From Mucor mucedo (taxonomy: Eukaryota; Mucoromycota; Mucoromycetes; Mucorales; Mucoraceae), in the NCBI RefSeq assembly GCF_025094135.1, contig NW_026252349.1, positions 62,001 through 126,000 of the forward strand: 64,000 bases of DNA. Reading direction: 5' to 3'. Shown here piece after piece: positions 42,350-52,840 of this stretch. Made by a program: the position numbers and the translations under genes. The notes under the pieces are model-generated. The model did not search any database and was not told the DNA's origin. It saw only the letters and a list, made by a program, of their open reading frames with translations. Position 1 is the stretch's first letter; every line of letters begins with the position of its first letter.

Positions 42350-43084
42350 AGTTGACATCATCAACATCCATCCATGTTTGTTTGAATGAACATCGTCTTC
42401 ATGATCAGGCTGTTCATCATACGCACTTAAATCAGGAGTCCCACTGACGATATTCCCATTCGACTGCATTCCTTCACCAGTTACAAGTGGATCCGAGCCA
42501 AGTAAAGGGAGAAGATCATAATACCACTTAACAATGAGTGGTTTTCTCTAAAAGTTTAGATATAGTAAGTTAAACAAATTTAACGGTATAATAGTTAGCA
42601 GTTAGTAGTTTTCTTCTTACCTTCAACAGTGACGTTACCATCACAGCAGGATCAACACCATATCCAGTAGCGGTTACCGTCTTGTAAGTAGCGGTAAACG
42701 ATTTTTCAAATATCTAATCGTCTCTATGATACTTTTTGTGGTTCTTCACGATGTCCTCTGTTGAGGAGGATTTGGGCCAGCTTTTTCGCCATACCTGTTT
42801 GGCTTTCGGCTTCACCTGGTTTTTGACTTTCACATCCGCTGAATTTACTCCAATTATCTCCTACTAGCATCCATTCAACCACAATATCTTTTGAGCACTT
42901 GCCATTACTATCGAAGTCATTGATCCAGCTCTTTGCATTCGGGATCTTGTCTGTAACACCAGGACGACTATTAGTCGTGGAGCTTCCCTGGGGTTTAGGG
43001 GTAGCTGCAGACAGACGTGGAGTTGTTTCCAGTTCCTCAGTTTGTTGAGGTCTAGGGCTGAATGTTGACAGGTGTTTGGTTCAT
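42017..43084 (-). pseudogene. Myb/SANT-like Harbinger partner, copy 2, many one-base indels
   Basis: Collinear with 27163-28235 (start ATG at 43084), with the same intron signals and Asp repeat, here expanded. Numerous single-base gains and losses, mostly losses in short homopolymers (TCTTTC to TCTTC, AAAAC to AAAC), break the frame throughout. At the leader, this copy has the frame-keeping CCTAAACCCC where copy 1 is shifted, but has its own extra base near 43053. The long frame at 42092-42469 is a patchwork of two registers. Confidence 0.8.
42311..42346 (-). repeat. ATC trinucleotide microsatellite, expanded relative to copy 1
   Basis: Same position in the gene as 27465-27495, with about two more units. 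Confidence 0.9.
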
Positions 43085-44584
43085 TTTTAAAATTTTATGT
43101 GATATTTAGAGATGAAATGAAGGACAATCCGCTACGTTTTTTTTTTTATATAACACTCATCATCATATCGGGAGCCAAAAATTATACTTTGTAATGACAT
43201 AAGGCATCTTCTAGTACATCTTTTCTACTATCTTTCATCATACGTTCCTCATTGATTCATTACATCATGTTCAGGACCTCCTCCAATCAAATCTTATTCT
43301 GAGTAAAAGTTTGGAATCTAAAAGCTGGACACAAAAAAATATCATTCAGTTTATAGTTTTTATGCAAATCTTTATTGGACATCGGACAAAGAAAAACTTG
43401 CTGGAAGCTGGAACCTGGAGGCTCGATTTATTTGAGCGTCCCTAATGTCAATTATTATGGATTATGATGGTGTAACGTAATTCGACTACGGTAAATATGG
43501 CTAAAACAACAATACTTTGATGTTCGTCATCGTCACTGTAGATGAATTTAGAGCCTACAAATACTGTCGTCTTCCAACATTTGTTACAATGACACATAGT
43601 GAAAAAAGAGACACCTAATACCACAATTATTAATGTAGTACACTATGCCAGGATTTCGTTATCGTTTGAAAGGTTTTATTGGGAAAAGACAATATTCTTG
43701 TAGATGAAATTTAAGCATCTCTTATATTTCTTCAATGTGTTTACACCGTCCCAACAGGGATTAGTAACAAAATATAACTAACAGAAACTGTGGTAAATAG
43801 AAAGAACGATATTATGTCAGCAATAAAAAAATCGAGCAAACAGCCATCTAGGAACAATATTCTTTGTTGTTGAAGATTTTTCGGGAAGATTAGCCAATGC
43901 CGTCATCCCTCAGAAAGAAGTAGTAACAACACGAGCGAGACTGAACCCAGAATGAATAGCTTATTAAAAGCAGTTTTTCTTCGGAAAAAGGATGGTAATA
44001 GAACAAAAATATCTATGAAATATATCTCGAAAAGAATGGAAGTTTATAATCTATATCTATACAGAAAGAAAACAAGAAATGAAATAAAAGAATAGGCAAT
44101 GGCAAAGGTTGTTTATAACTTATGCGAATTATGCCAAAGGAAATAAAAAGCTGACAGATATAGGTTAAAGTTTGAGTATAAAATTGAATTCCGAATAAAA
44201 ATAATAGGGGCATAAAGGTGAGATGATCATTGCAATATCATTGATTTTTGTTTTAAACGCATTTCGAAGGGACTAGAAGAACTTCGTTCGCAAAGATGGT
44301 TAGGAAGAGCAAAAAGCAACTGATATATTTTCCCTGTAATCTATTGGAAAAATCAGGTGCCACTAATCCAGTCAATTCAAAACAAAAGAAGAAAACCCAA
44401 TACAATTAAAAAAAATTTACAAGCGGCTTAAAGATATTCTTGTATATAACGCGATAAAAGGGACCCCGATAATATACTGAAATACTATTAAACTCCGTGA
44501 TAATTCTTATTAACGGTTTAACTGGAATACAGTTCTTATCATAAAACTCAAACATTGGTTGGGCAAATTTAAATAAACAACTAA

Positions 44585-45073
44585 TTAAAATTTTATTTTT
44601 TTAGTTGGGCGTTCCACCTCGGATGTTGAGATGGAGACAGAAAAGCGTTTTCGCTTTTCTGACTCCTTCATCCGAGGGGAAGCCACAACAGGAAAGGACA
44701 AGGGAGAAGAGGGCCCACGCAGGAGCCAAGGGAGGACGAAGACGGACACCCGCAGGACGAAGACGACGAGCACGAGAACGACGTGGCGGTGCCACACAGA
44801 GGCGGACACGACGACCAATAGCAGCAGGAGAAAACAGTTTTGTTTTTCGTGGTTCTCTCTAGCTCCGAAGAGCAGAGAGAAACCAAAAATAGCTTTCGTT
44901 TTCTCACGGGGAGAGAAGCAGAACGAGGAAAAAGCCTAATAAAAAAACGACAAACGAGGATTAAAATTAAATTTCTTTAGAAATTAGTCCAATGGCGACA
45001 TTAGCCATTGGTAATTTATCGAAAGAGTAAAAGTATCGAATACTTACGAGAAGAAAGCAACAGCTTGTAACAT
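44585..45073 (-). pseudogene. GC-rich small-protein gene, family member B, frameshifted
   Basis: Exon 1 is 26 nt (45048-45073, ATGTTACAAGCTGTTGC), the intron 112 nt (44936-45047, GTAAGTATTCG...TTTATTAG), and exon 2 begins at 44935. Spliced, it starts MLQAVAFFS and has VRKRKLFLVSLCSSELER. The frame then changes twice in the GC-rich middle, and the conserved end EKRKRFSVSISTSEVE followed by RPTKKIKF reappears before the stop at 44585. It is the duplicate of member A. Confidence 0.6.
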
Positions 45074-46049
45074 TATTTTTTTTAAAAAAACTCGGTTGGG
45101 ACAGGAAAGAAAGGAAGGAAAATAACCTTCCGGATTATAACGACTTTTAAATAAAAGAAAGCCGTGTGACCTGATGACGTAATATATTCCATGTGAAAGT
45201 ATTTTTAATATGTAACGATTAATTTATCAAGTTATTTTCAGTTTTTACCATTCTTTTTAACATATAAAAATAACAATGACCTGCTGAAAGAGAATCTAAT
45301 TGTGAAAATATTGGTCAACAATTAGCTTTATGTGTCATTAAGAACAGTAATTTCGTTTGTTATGTCCAAACATGGGTCATAATTAATACGCTAGTTCACC
45401 AGGGGATAAAACAACTTCATAACCATACGATGGAGAAATACTTTTTTCCGACGGAAAATGTCATTTACATTGTAGAACAATACTAATTCAACGAATAGCC
45501 GTTCATCGCTGCAAGTAACATTTCAGACCCACAAACATTTTAGAAAGCTTTCAATGTATTACGCAAGGGAATATAACTAAACAAGTTTAATTTGGGGCTT
45601 GTCCAAATGATACAAAATATTCGTTATCTGTCTACTCATAAACAATTTGAGCTGCTGAATGAACCCAAATTGTTTGTGGAATAGTTCAAAATAAAAAGGT
45701 AGAAAATCATGTTCATAATAGAGCAAGTAATGAACTGAGACTCAATAATCCGACATTATAAGATAGATACTTTGTCATGATAAAAATAAGGATCGATTTT
45801 ATATTCAATTAATACTTCAAGATTTTTCCTTCGCAGATCGAATGGGCTATTTCATCGCAAACTGGAAAATGTTGAAATTAGATTTTCAAATCTCTTTCGC
45901 TCAAAACCTTGCATATTGTTATATACAAGTTGCCATTCGACCCTTATTCCGCACTTCTAGTGTATTAAAATTTATTCAATCAATAGCAGGATCGTGATCT
46001 AATTATCAAAACCAATTTATGATAAACTAGAATCGCCGGCAGCTAGTCG
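45074..46049. other. Intergenic stretch with an LTR-like repeat
   Basis: Contains the repeat 45700-45985 (next entry). Otherwise AT-rich, with no supported gene. Confidence 0.5.
45700..45985 (-). repeat. LTR-like dispersed repeat family 3, copy B
   Basis: Inverted, diverged copy of 15790-16045 with the same TATA-like and T-rich blocks in order. Confidence 0.6.
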
Positions 46050-47745
46050 AGCAATCCAGGAACTATTACGAAATATGTTTTCCGTTTCACATATGAAGGA
46101 GCTGATATTGTGTCGAACAAGCAACAGTTTCTTCGTGGATCTTTAGCAAGAATAGCCAACTTAGCTGGATTAAATGAAGATCTAATCTGGTGCTTTAGTT
46201 GATGGAAAAACACAACTATTAACGGTACTTATTTGACTGGATTACCAAGAGGAGTAATGAGGACGGTGAAATAAATCTCTGTTCAACAAGGTTTGTTAAA
46301 AACATATCTTTATTTCTCTAAATACTAACCATTTTAAAATCAGGAAAATTTTATCTACCAGCAGCTATTGTTTGTCCAACTGAATCACTTCGCAAAAGGA
46401 TTTTTCCAGATCTTAACGCAACGCACGATAGATTGACAATAAAGCAAGCAAACCTTAACAACGACGATGTAATGGAAATAACAGTTGCAGCAAAAGTATT
46501 TTTTGTACCTACGTTTATGTTAAGATGAACATTCATACAGTAGTCGCTCGATTTAAGGGTGTTCGATTTAAGGGTATTTTCTATTTAAGGGTGGATTTTG
46601 TAAAAACATCTTCCGTCCCCAGCAGTAACACCACTAAACCACTATTCTATTTAAGGGTGAGATTCCAATTCCCCATACCCTTAAATCGAACGATTTGACA
46701 GTGTATTTTTGACTTTTTTCTAACTTTTTGATCAAATATATTGAATGTCCGAATAAAAATAAATATTTCGCAGTAATGATCATATTTCATGGTTAAAAAT
46801 GGCGTAGTGACTTCTGTTTAAAATAGTCACGCTTTTCGATTTAAGGGTATTTTCTATTTAAGGGTGAGATTTCCGAAATTTTTGGTCACCCTTAAATCGA
46901 GCGACTACTGTACAAGATGCGATTTTTAAGATTGACAACTGTCCTACTCACCCACTTTGGCAAATTAGTCTGTTTCCGCATGAAATATTTACAGACTACA
47001 GGGAGTAAGTTCAGATTAATGCAACGATTAATATGATATAATGTACTTTTAAAACACGTTTCTCTACAGGCGCGTGCTCATCGTTGCTCAAGAATATAAC
47101 GATCCTGTGAATTATTTAATGCAACGGTGCATGTCAATTTTAGAAGACAAAATTTAATTGGATGCATAATGATCTTTCGACACGATTAGATTCACAATCA
47201 GGATCTCAGAAAAATATTATAGATTATATTACAAGACTTGGAACAGGCGAAGCGAGTATAAGCCAGAGCATACGTTTGGCTGGAGGATCAGTGGAAGATC
47301 AGGATGCAACAAATATTCTTAAAACAGTCATACCTAAACAAAGCGAACCCCGTTTATTTGACGGCAGTTATGCGATGGATCTTTCAAAGACTTTTCACAG
47401 CAATATCAACAGTATGTTGGGCCCTGTTGTGGTATGAGTCGAGGAATTGCTTTTGTCATTGATTTTTGGCATGAATGAACAGAGGGTCTATATGGCCCTT
47501 ATGCGGTTAAGGATTAAGAAAGAAGATTGGGTACCGGATGGAGAAAACAAGTAGCAGAATCAAGGTTTTTTAACGGACGTTGATTAATAATAACAAAAAT
47601 TGAACCGTATGGAAGGCAAAACAATGTAACTCCCACAACAGCAGTACACATTGTAGAAAGAAGGAGATCGCGAAAATGATATCCATTACACTGGCTGTCT
47701 AAAAATATTAACAATATATCAGAAACCCAGAGCATTGCTGACCGA
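46050..47745 (+). pseudogene. Crypton-like protein (Ndc10/GCR1_C-type) remnant
   Basis: Pieces on the plus strand resemble the tyrosine-recombinase-derived proteins of Cryptons, which combine an Ndc10-like core with a GCR1_C DNA-binding domain. In order: VFRFTYEGADIVSNKQQFLR and NTTINGTYLTGLPRG (46070-46270); a likely intron to 46345; FYLPAAIVCPTESLRKRIFP; a MITE (46538-46910); KIDNCPTHPLWQISLFPHE; an intron (about 47005-47070, GTAAGTTC...CTCTACAG); VLIVAQEYNDPVNYLMQRC; an acidic linker (47162-47437); then a GCR1_C-like block with FWHE, TEGLYGPY, GTGWRKQVAESRF and HWLSKNINN. At least five in-frame stops interrupt it (near 46200, 46525, 47153, 47483, 47568). The catalytic residues cannot be placed, so the subfamily is uncertain. 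Confidence 0.6.
46538..46910. mobile_element. 373-bp MITE with CAGTAGTCGCTCG ends, inserted in the Crypton-like gene
   Basis: CAGTAGTCGCTCGATTTAAG at 46538 and its complement ending at 46910, flanked by TA on both sides (46536-46537, 46911-46912). The interior repeats TTCGATTTAAGGGTATTTTC. Ends and TA target fit pogo/Tc1-mariner MITEs. Reading the gene across the insertion with one TA keeps the frame (TFIQDAIFKI). Confidence 0.85.
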
Positions 47746-49158
47746 AGTCAAAAATTAGGATAGTTCTTTCTTCTTTTGTCACATATAATAAAACACATAT
47801 TTTGTTATTTTTCTGTTCTCGGCATTGCCAAATTCTTAAGGCATGTCAACATTACTATTTTCACCAATTTCTAATTCAAAGAAAGTAACAAGAGATGACA
47901 TTAGGATAGCATAATATGCCAATAATGAAATCAAGTTATCAGGTCCCATTCTGGGGACTTGATCCTTAAGTAACTGTGGTTATTTACGGCCATTTTTTTC
48001 TAAGAAGTCAATTTATTACCGCTATGAGTTTCAACTAGATGTGGACTTTTGAGACTTTTCAGGAATCGGAACAAAAATAATGCGAATAACTTTCGTGTTG
48101 TTTCATTCCGTAGTTTGGTGAATGATGCCGCTGTGGCACGGATTTTAAGTATTTGACTTTTTGTCGATTATACGATTTGCGTGTACAATTCAATAAAAAC
48201 CCTTGTATCAAACAACTTACGGTCTAGAGGAAAGTGATCTCTTTACTTTGCTTGGGAATCATGTTGTTTGTACTACATATATAAGGCCAGAAAGTTTGAT
48301 CTTTGGGTCTTCAAGTTGAATTTAATTCCAATATATGAAAGGAGTACAACGGTTTGTTATAAGGATTCAAATACAAGTATTATCTACGAGGCAGCAGAGA
48401 AGTTACTGTTTGATCCCGTTTCTCCATAGATTCTATCACTGTTGAATGGGACACTGAACGCTCAAAACTGTTCAAGCTTTAACGCTCATTACGTAATCAT
48501 CTTTAGAAAAAATTTTGATACAATTTTGATAGCTAGTAAACCTGTGGAATATTGCGTCTATACTAGTCCTGACGTATTAGATAGCGAGAAAGAAAGGCAA
48601 AAGCAAAGATATGGTCAAAATTAAAATTTTAACTCAAACCTGGCTTGTTGCCAATGGTTGAAAAATTGAATCGAAATACTTCACGTTAAAAACGTCTTCT
48701 CTAACGTAGATGATATACCAGATTATGCTATTGCGGATCTTAAGGAGTCTGTTTCATTTTGATATCTTTAAACGCCATTTTTTCGAAATAAAATTGGAAC
48801 CATATCAAACAACATTTAAACTGTTTGTCTGATAGAGATATATGTGGTTACCATCAAATTGTGGATCGCACATTTTTTATTTCAACTGCCATGATCAAAC
48901 CCATAATAACACTTATAGTATTAAAAAAATTAATAGAAGTTTTGCTAATGTTTCAGAGGAGAATACAAATGATGAAGACGAAAAAATATTATATTTGACT
49001 TCTAATTAATAGCGTACGTTGCAGGTAAGCGCTCACATTTATTGGTTTCTTTGGATCTCCGCGCTTAAAAAACAGGTTCCCTTTAAGTTTTCAAAAAAAA
49101 TCCTCAGTCTTTAGAATTCCATCTACCGCGCCTGCAAAAAAGGATGGAATATCGCTTT
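47746..49158. other. Unrecognised stretch left of the chromovirus
   Basis: The frame 48442-48624 (60 codons) has no motif. Patchy coding-like wording (for example ENTNDEDEKILYL near 48960) is too broken to assign. An ATG at 49144 opens a frame that continues beyond the chromovirus (see 49144-55688). Confidence 0.4.
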
Positions 49159-49787
49159 TGTCAGAAACAGAACAAGAACAGAAAGAAGACTACTTGGTGA
49201 CACGAGAGTCAGAGTGAAAATGATAAATAAAGAAGTTTATTTCAGAGAAGGGGGAGGGGTTAGGACTAAGATCCAGAATAACGTTTTTCTAATAAATAAC
49301 TAGCATCTATTTATACTATTTCTTATACATGGGAAAAGCTACGATGGGTTTAAATTATAGATTAACAAGGGACTTTACGGAACAGATATCATGAGCAGAT
49401 TATTTGACAAGGATGAGTAATTGAGATTCGACGAGTAATAGCAGGCTGGATTTAGTTGACATTGAATAATTAGATGGTTCGGGGAATATCTCTGATTTGA
49501 CACGGGCGGGAAAACTGGATTGGGATATGAAGTAATAGATGATCGGAAAAAGGTTTACTAAGGTTGAGTCAGACAAGAGGCGGGAAATATATTGGAATAC
49601 AGATTGGTGGTAGGTTTTACAAGGAATTCAGAAAGCGGGCAAGATATACAGATATGATTTTGGGTACAAGGTTTTACAGGGAGTTTGGTAGCGGACAAGG
49701 TATACTGATATTAGATTTTAGGACAAGGTTTCACAAGGGTTTAAAATCAAGGCATGATCTAGGACATGATGAAATGAGTTCATGACA
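49159..49787 (-). repeat. 3' LTR of the chromovirus
   Basis: TGTCA...TGACA ends; identical by eye to 54869-55497. The 73-codon plus-strand frame inside both LTRs is not a gene. Confidence 0.95.
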
Positions 49788-49801
49788 GTCGCTCCCTCTT
49801 T
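49788..49801 (-). promoter_or_regulatory. Polypurine tract of the chromovirus
   Basis: Minus strand AAAGAGGGAGCGAC directly abuts the 3' LTR start TGTCATG, the expected place for plus-strand priming. It overlaps the stop region of the polymerase frame. Confidence 0.75.
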
Positions 49802-52643
49802 ACGGTCGAGCAACTGTGAGACTCTTTTCACATGGTCGGGTTGGGTGCAAGGTATGAAATTTCTTGATAGCTGATTTACAATGGGTAAGATTTTTTGTAG
49901 GTTCCCAAGTTCTATCCATGGTGCTATAGCCTTTCCAGTGTACCAAGTATTGTAAGTTATTTCTATTGAATCTTGAATCTACAATGTAGTCCACTTCGTA
50001 TTCTTGATGTTCATCTACGATTATAGGTGGTAATTCACGAATGGGGCGACCAGGGATTTTATCAGGCTTATACGGTTCTAGAAGGTTTACGTGAAACACT
50101 GGGTGTATACGCATCGTTGGAGGTAGGTCCAATTTGTACGCACGGGATCCAACTAATGCTACAATCCTGAACGGCCCTAGACGCTTGTAGTCTAGTTTAC
50201 CAGTTGGGCGTTGTGATTTGATGTTTTTTGATGAGAGCCAAACCTTGTCATTGATTTTGTAATTGGGACCTGGTTGTACGTGTCTATTATAAAATTCCGT
50301 ATGCTTTTCTTGGGCTAGTCCAATATTGAATTTCATTTCTTGGTGTAAGTCATGAATATTTTGTAAGCGGACGTCTGCAGGGGATTTATCTTGATCGGAC
50401 CTTGGTAGTGTTACTGACATTCGTGGGTGATATCCATATACTGCATAAAAAGGAGTGGTATTTGTTGATGAATGTTTTGCATTGTTATAGGCAAATTGTG
50501 CTATGGGTAAATAATCACTCCAGTCAGATTGTTGGTAGTTGATGTAACATCGTAAGTATTGTTCAAGTATAGAGTTGATACGTTCTGTTTGACCATCCGT
50601 TTGTGGGTGAAAAGCAGTGGACAATTTTTGTGTGACTTTTAATCCTTTCATGACAGACCTTGTGAATAATGACGTGAAGGTAACTCCACGGTCAGAGATT
50701 ACGCTATCGGGGGTTCCAAAATGACAAAAGACATGAGTGATAAACAGACGTGATGTTTCTTCTGCATTGACTTGATTTGTAGTGGGTATGAACAATGCCA
50801 TTTTACTGAAGCGATCGACAAACACGCAAATTGCCGTGTAGTTTTTGGACGGTGGAAGTTGGGTTATAAAATCAACTGATATGGATGTCCAAGGTGAGTC
50901 CGGGATTGGTAGAGGTTGTAGAAGTCCATATGGTTTGTGATGGCTATTTTTGTTTCTGATACACGTTTCGCAACCAGAAACATAGTCCTTGATGTAGGTA
51001 CGCATACCGGGCCAGTAATAATTTCTTGATACCATATCATACGTCTTTGCGATACCAAAATGTCCAGCGGCAGGTGTATCATGACATTCTTCTAAAATAA
51101 TTCTTTTTACATCGTCAACATGAGGTACACATATTTTTCCTTCATGAAATAAAATATTATCGTTAAAGCTGTATTTGGTCTCAGCCTTATTTTCAGGAGA
51201 TGTTTTGACTGTGTTGATAATTGGTCCAAAATAAGAGTCTTCAGGTAATGCAAGGATGATTTTCGGCAGGATAGGATTTGTTTCGAGGTCAATGGGTACG
51301 GAGATAACAGAGTTTAAAAATAATTTTGGGTCTAGCAAGGTCATATTAGTTTTTCCACGAGAGTCACCCCCCTCAAAAGGGCGGTCTTTACGAGAGAGCG
51401 CATCAGCAGCAGCATTGTGCTTGGCAGCACGGTAAACAATGAGGTAGTTGAAATCACCAAGAATCTCAGCCCAGCGAACTTGTCGGCGACTGAGGTTGCG
51501 AGTAGTTGAAAAGTACTCTAAATTTTTGTGATCCGTCAAAACAATGGTTGCATCTGATGAAAATTCCAAGTAGTGTCGCCAATGTTTGAAAGCAGCAACA
51601 ATAGCCAGAAGTTCCTTATCGTATATCTGGTAGTTAAGTTCAGCCGGAAGAAGTTTTCGTGAATAAAAAGCGATTGGATGGTTATAGCCATCGGGACCAG
51701 TCTGGCTACATACGGCACCAAGAGCAAAGTCAGAAGCGTCGGTCTCGATTATGCAAGGTAACTGTGGGTTAAAATGGAGTAGTACTGGATTACTAACAAT
51801 ACGATTCTTGAGATCATTAAAGGCGTTGATGGCAGAGCTATCCCAACGAAAAGGAACATCCTTTTTAAGTAAGCTAGTCAATGGGACACATAGTTTGGAA
51901 TAATTTGCAATAAATCGTTTGTAAAAATTTGTCAATCCGAGGAAAACTTGAATATCGTGGACACTGGTGAGATCTTTCCAGTCTTTAATTGCATCAACCT
52001 TTTCTGGATCCATTGAGATATGATTGGGGGTAATAACAAAACCAAGAAATTGTACACTCTTCACGTCGAATTCGCATTTTTCCAATTTTAGAGAGAGTTG
52101 AGCATCCTTTAGCTTCTGTAACACCAGACGTACATGATTCGTGTGTTCCTCCGGATTGCTGGAAAAAATAAGAATATCATCGAGATAAACAACGACAAAA
52201 GAGTCTAGATATTGTCGCAGGGTGTCGTTGACTAGAGCTTGAAAAGAGCCAGGAGCATTACAAAGACCAAAAGGCATGACACGATATTGAAAATGACCAT
52301 AACGGGTACGAAAAGCAGTTTTCCATTCATGACCTTTAGCTATACGAAGAAGATTATATGCACCACGCATATCAAGTTTGGTAAATATAGCCCCAGTATG
52401 TAGACGATCTAAAGTTTCGCTTATAAGTGGTAGGGGACATCGGTTTGGAATAGTGATTTTGTTAAGACTGCGGTAATCAATAACAGGGCGAAGAGAGCCA
52501 TCCTTTTTCTTGACAAAGAAAACAGGAGCACCAGCAGGAGACTCAGATCTTTCAATAAATCCTTTGGTTAAATTTTCTTGAATATATTCATACAATGTGT
52601 CCATTTCTATTTTTGATAGGTTGTATAAGGGTCCAAAAGTCAC
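49800..52643 (-). CDS. Chromovirus polymerase: reverse transcriptase, RNase H, integrase, chromodomain
   Basis: From the first in-frame ATG this is 947 codons, but the frame stays open upstream to about 52908, overlapping gag-pro by about 65 nt in the -1 register. Pol is therefore probably made by frameshifting, or from the upstream open region, rather than from this ATG. Domains: reverse transcriptase with YLDD (about residue 154), RNase H with ETDASDFAL (about 297), an integrase zinc finger HDTPAAGH...CETC (about 518-560), the DDE integrase core (SVDFITQ, VISDRG, QTERINS near 588, 646, 682), a GPY/F-like segment KRLGPFRIV, and a C-terminal chromodomain (about 878-935, YIVDSRFNRN, YLVHWKGY, TWEPTKNL). 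Chromodomains can direct integration to methylated-histone chromatin. No stop or frameshift is visible. Confidence 0.95.
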   Translation of the reverse strand: MTFGPLYNLSKIEMDTLYEYIQENLTKGFIERSESPAGAPVFFVKKKDGSLRPVIDYRSLNKITIPNRCPLPLISETLDRLHTGAIFTKLDMRGAYNLLRIAKGHEWKTAFRTRYGHFQYRVMPFGLCNAPGSFQALVNDTLRQYLDSFVVVYLDDILIFSSNPEEHTNHVRLVLQKLKDAQLSLKLEKCEFDVKSVQFLGFVITPNHISMDPEKVDAIKDWKDLTSVHDIQVFLGLTNFYKRFIANYSKLCVPLTSLLKKDVPFRWDSSAINAFNDLKNRIVSNPVLLHFNPQLPCIIETDASDFALGAVCSQTGPDGYNHPIAFYSRKLLPAELNYQIYDKELLAIVAAFKHWRHYLEFSSDATIVLTDHKNLEYFSTTRNLSRRQVRWAEILGDFNYLIVYRAAKHNAAADALSRKDRPFEGGDSRGKTNMTLLDPKLFLNSVISVPIDLETNPILPKIILALPEDSYFGPIINTVKTSPENKAETKYSFNDNILFHEGKICVPHVDDVKRIILEECHDTPAAGHFGIAKTYDMVSRNYYWPGMRTYIKDYVSGCETCIRNKNSHHKPYGLLQPLPIPDSPWTSISVDFITQLPPSKNYTAICVFVDRFSKMALFIPTTNQVNAEETSRLFITHVFCHFGTPDSVISDRGVTFTSLFTRSVMKGLKVTQKLSTAFHPQTDGQTERINSILEQYLRCYINYQQSDWSDYLPIAQFAYNNAKHSSTNTTPFYAVYGYHPRMSVTLPRSDQDKSPADVRLQNIHDLHQEMKFNIGLAQEKHTEFYNRHVQPGPNYKINDKVWLSSKNIKSQRPTGKLDYKRLGPFRIVALVGSRAYKLDLPPTMRIHPVFHVNLLEPYKPDKIPGRPIRELPPIIVDEHQEYEVDYIVDSRFNRNNLQYLVHWKGYSTMDRTWEPTKNLTHCKSAIKKFHTLHPTRPCEKSLTVARP

Positions 52644-52840
52644 TTCACTACCGGTCTTGATAGGGATGGTATGGTCATAGGGTCTATGCGGGGGTAGTCG
52701 ATCAGCTTCTTTTTTTGAAAATACAATACTAAAATCTTGATATTTATTTGGTAACAGTTGTGTCGTGATGTTTTCATATTTGTTTGTGTTTATGGCGCAA
52801 ATAATAGGTGCAGATTTTGGTTGTGGAACGTTAAAATGTT

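Larger units (their letters stand above)
35751..43442 (+). mobile_element. PIF/Harbinger transposon, copy 2, split by a 4.7-kb insertion
   Basis: The left half (35751-37341) and right half (42014-43442) together match copy 1 (25579-28598) from end to end, with a TTA flank at 35748-35750 and TAA at 43443-43445. The interruption lies in the short spacer between the two genes. The right half and the following 1.6 kb also match copy 1's downstream flank, whereas the left flank does not match copy 1's left flank. Confidence 0.85.
42014..45075 (+). repeat. Segmental duplicate of about 27170-30250
   Basis: Collinear over 3 kb, covering the right half of the Harbinger element, 1.15 kb of non-coding flank and the small-protein gene. 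Up to about 43860 differences are chiefly single-base indels; beyond that, substitutions become common. Confidence 0.85.

Noticed and set aside
49564..49785. 73-aa open frame inside both chromovirus LTRs
   Set aside because: It is antisense to the element, lies in U3, and is duplicated only because the LTRs are identical.
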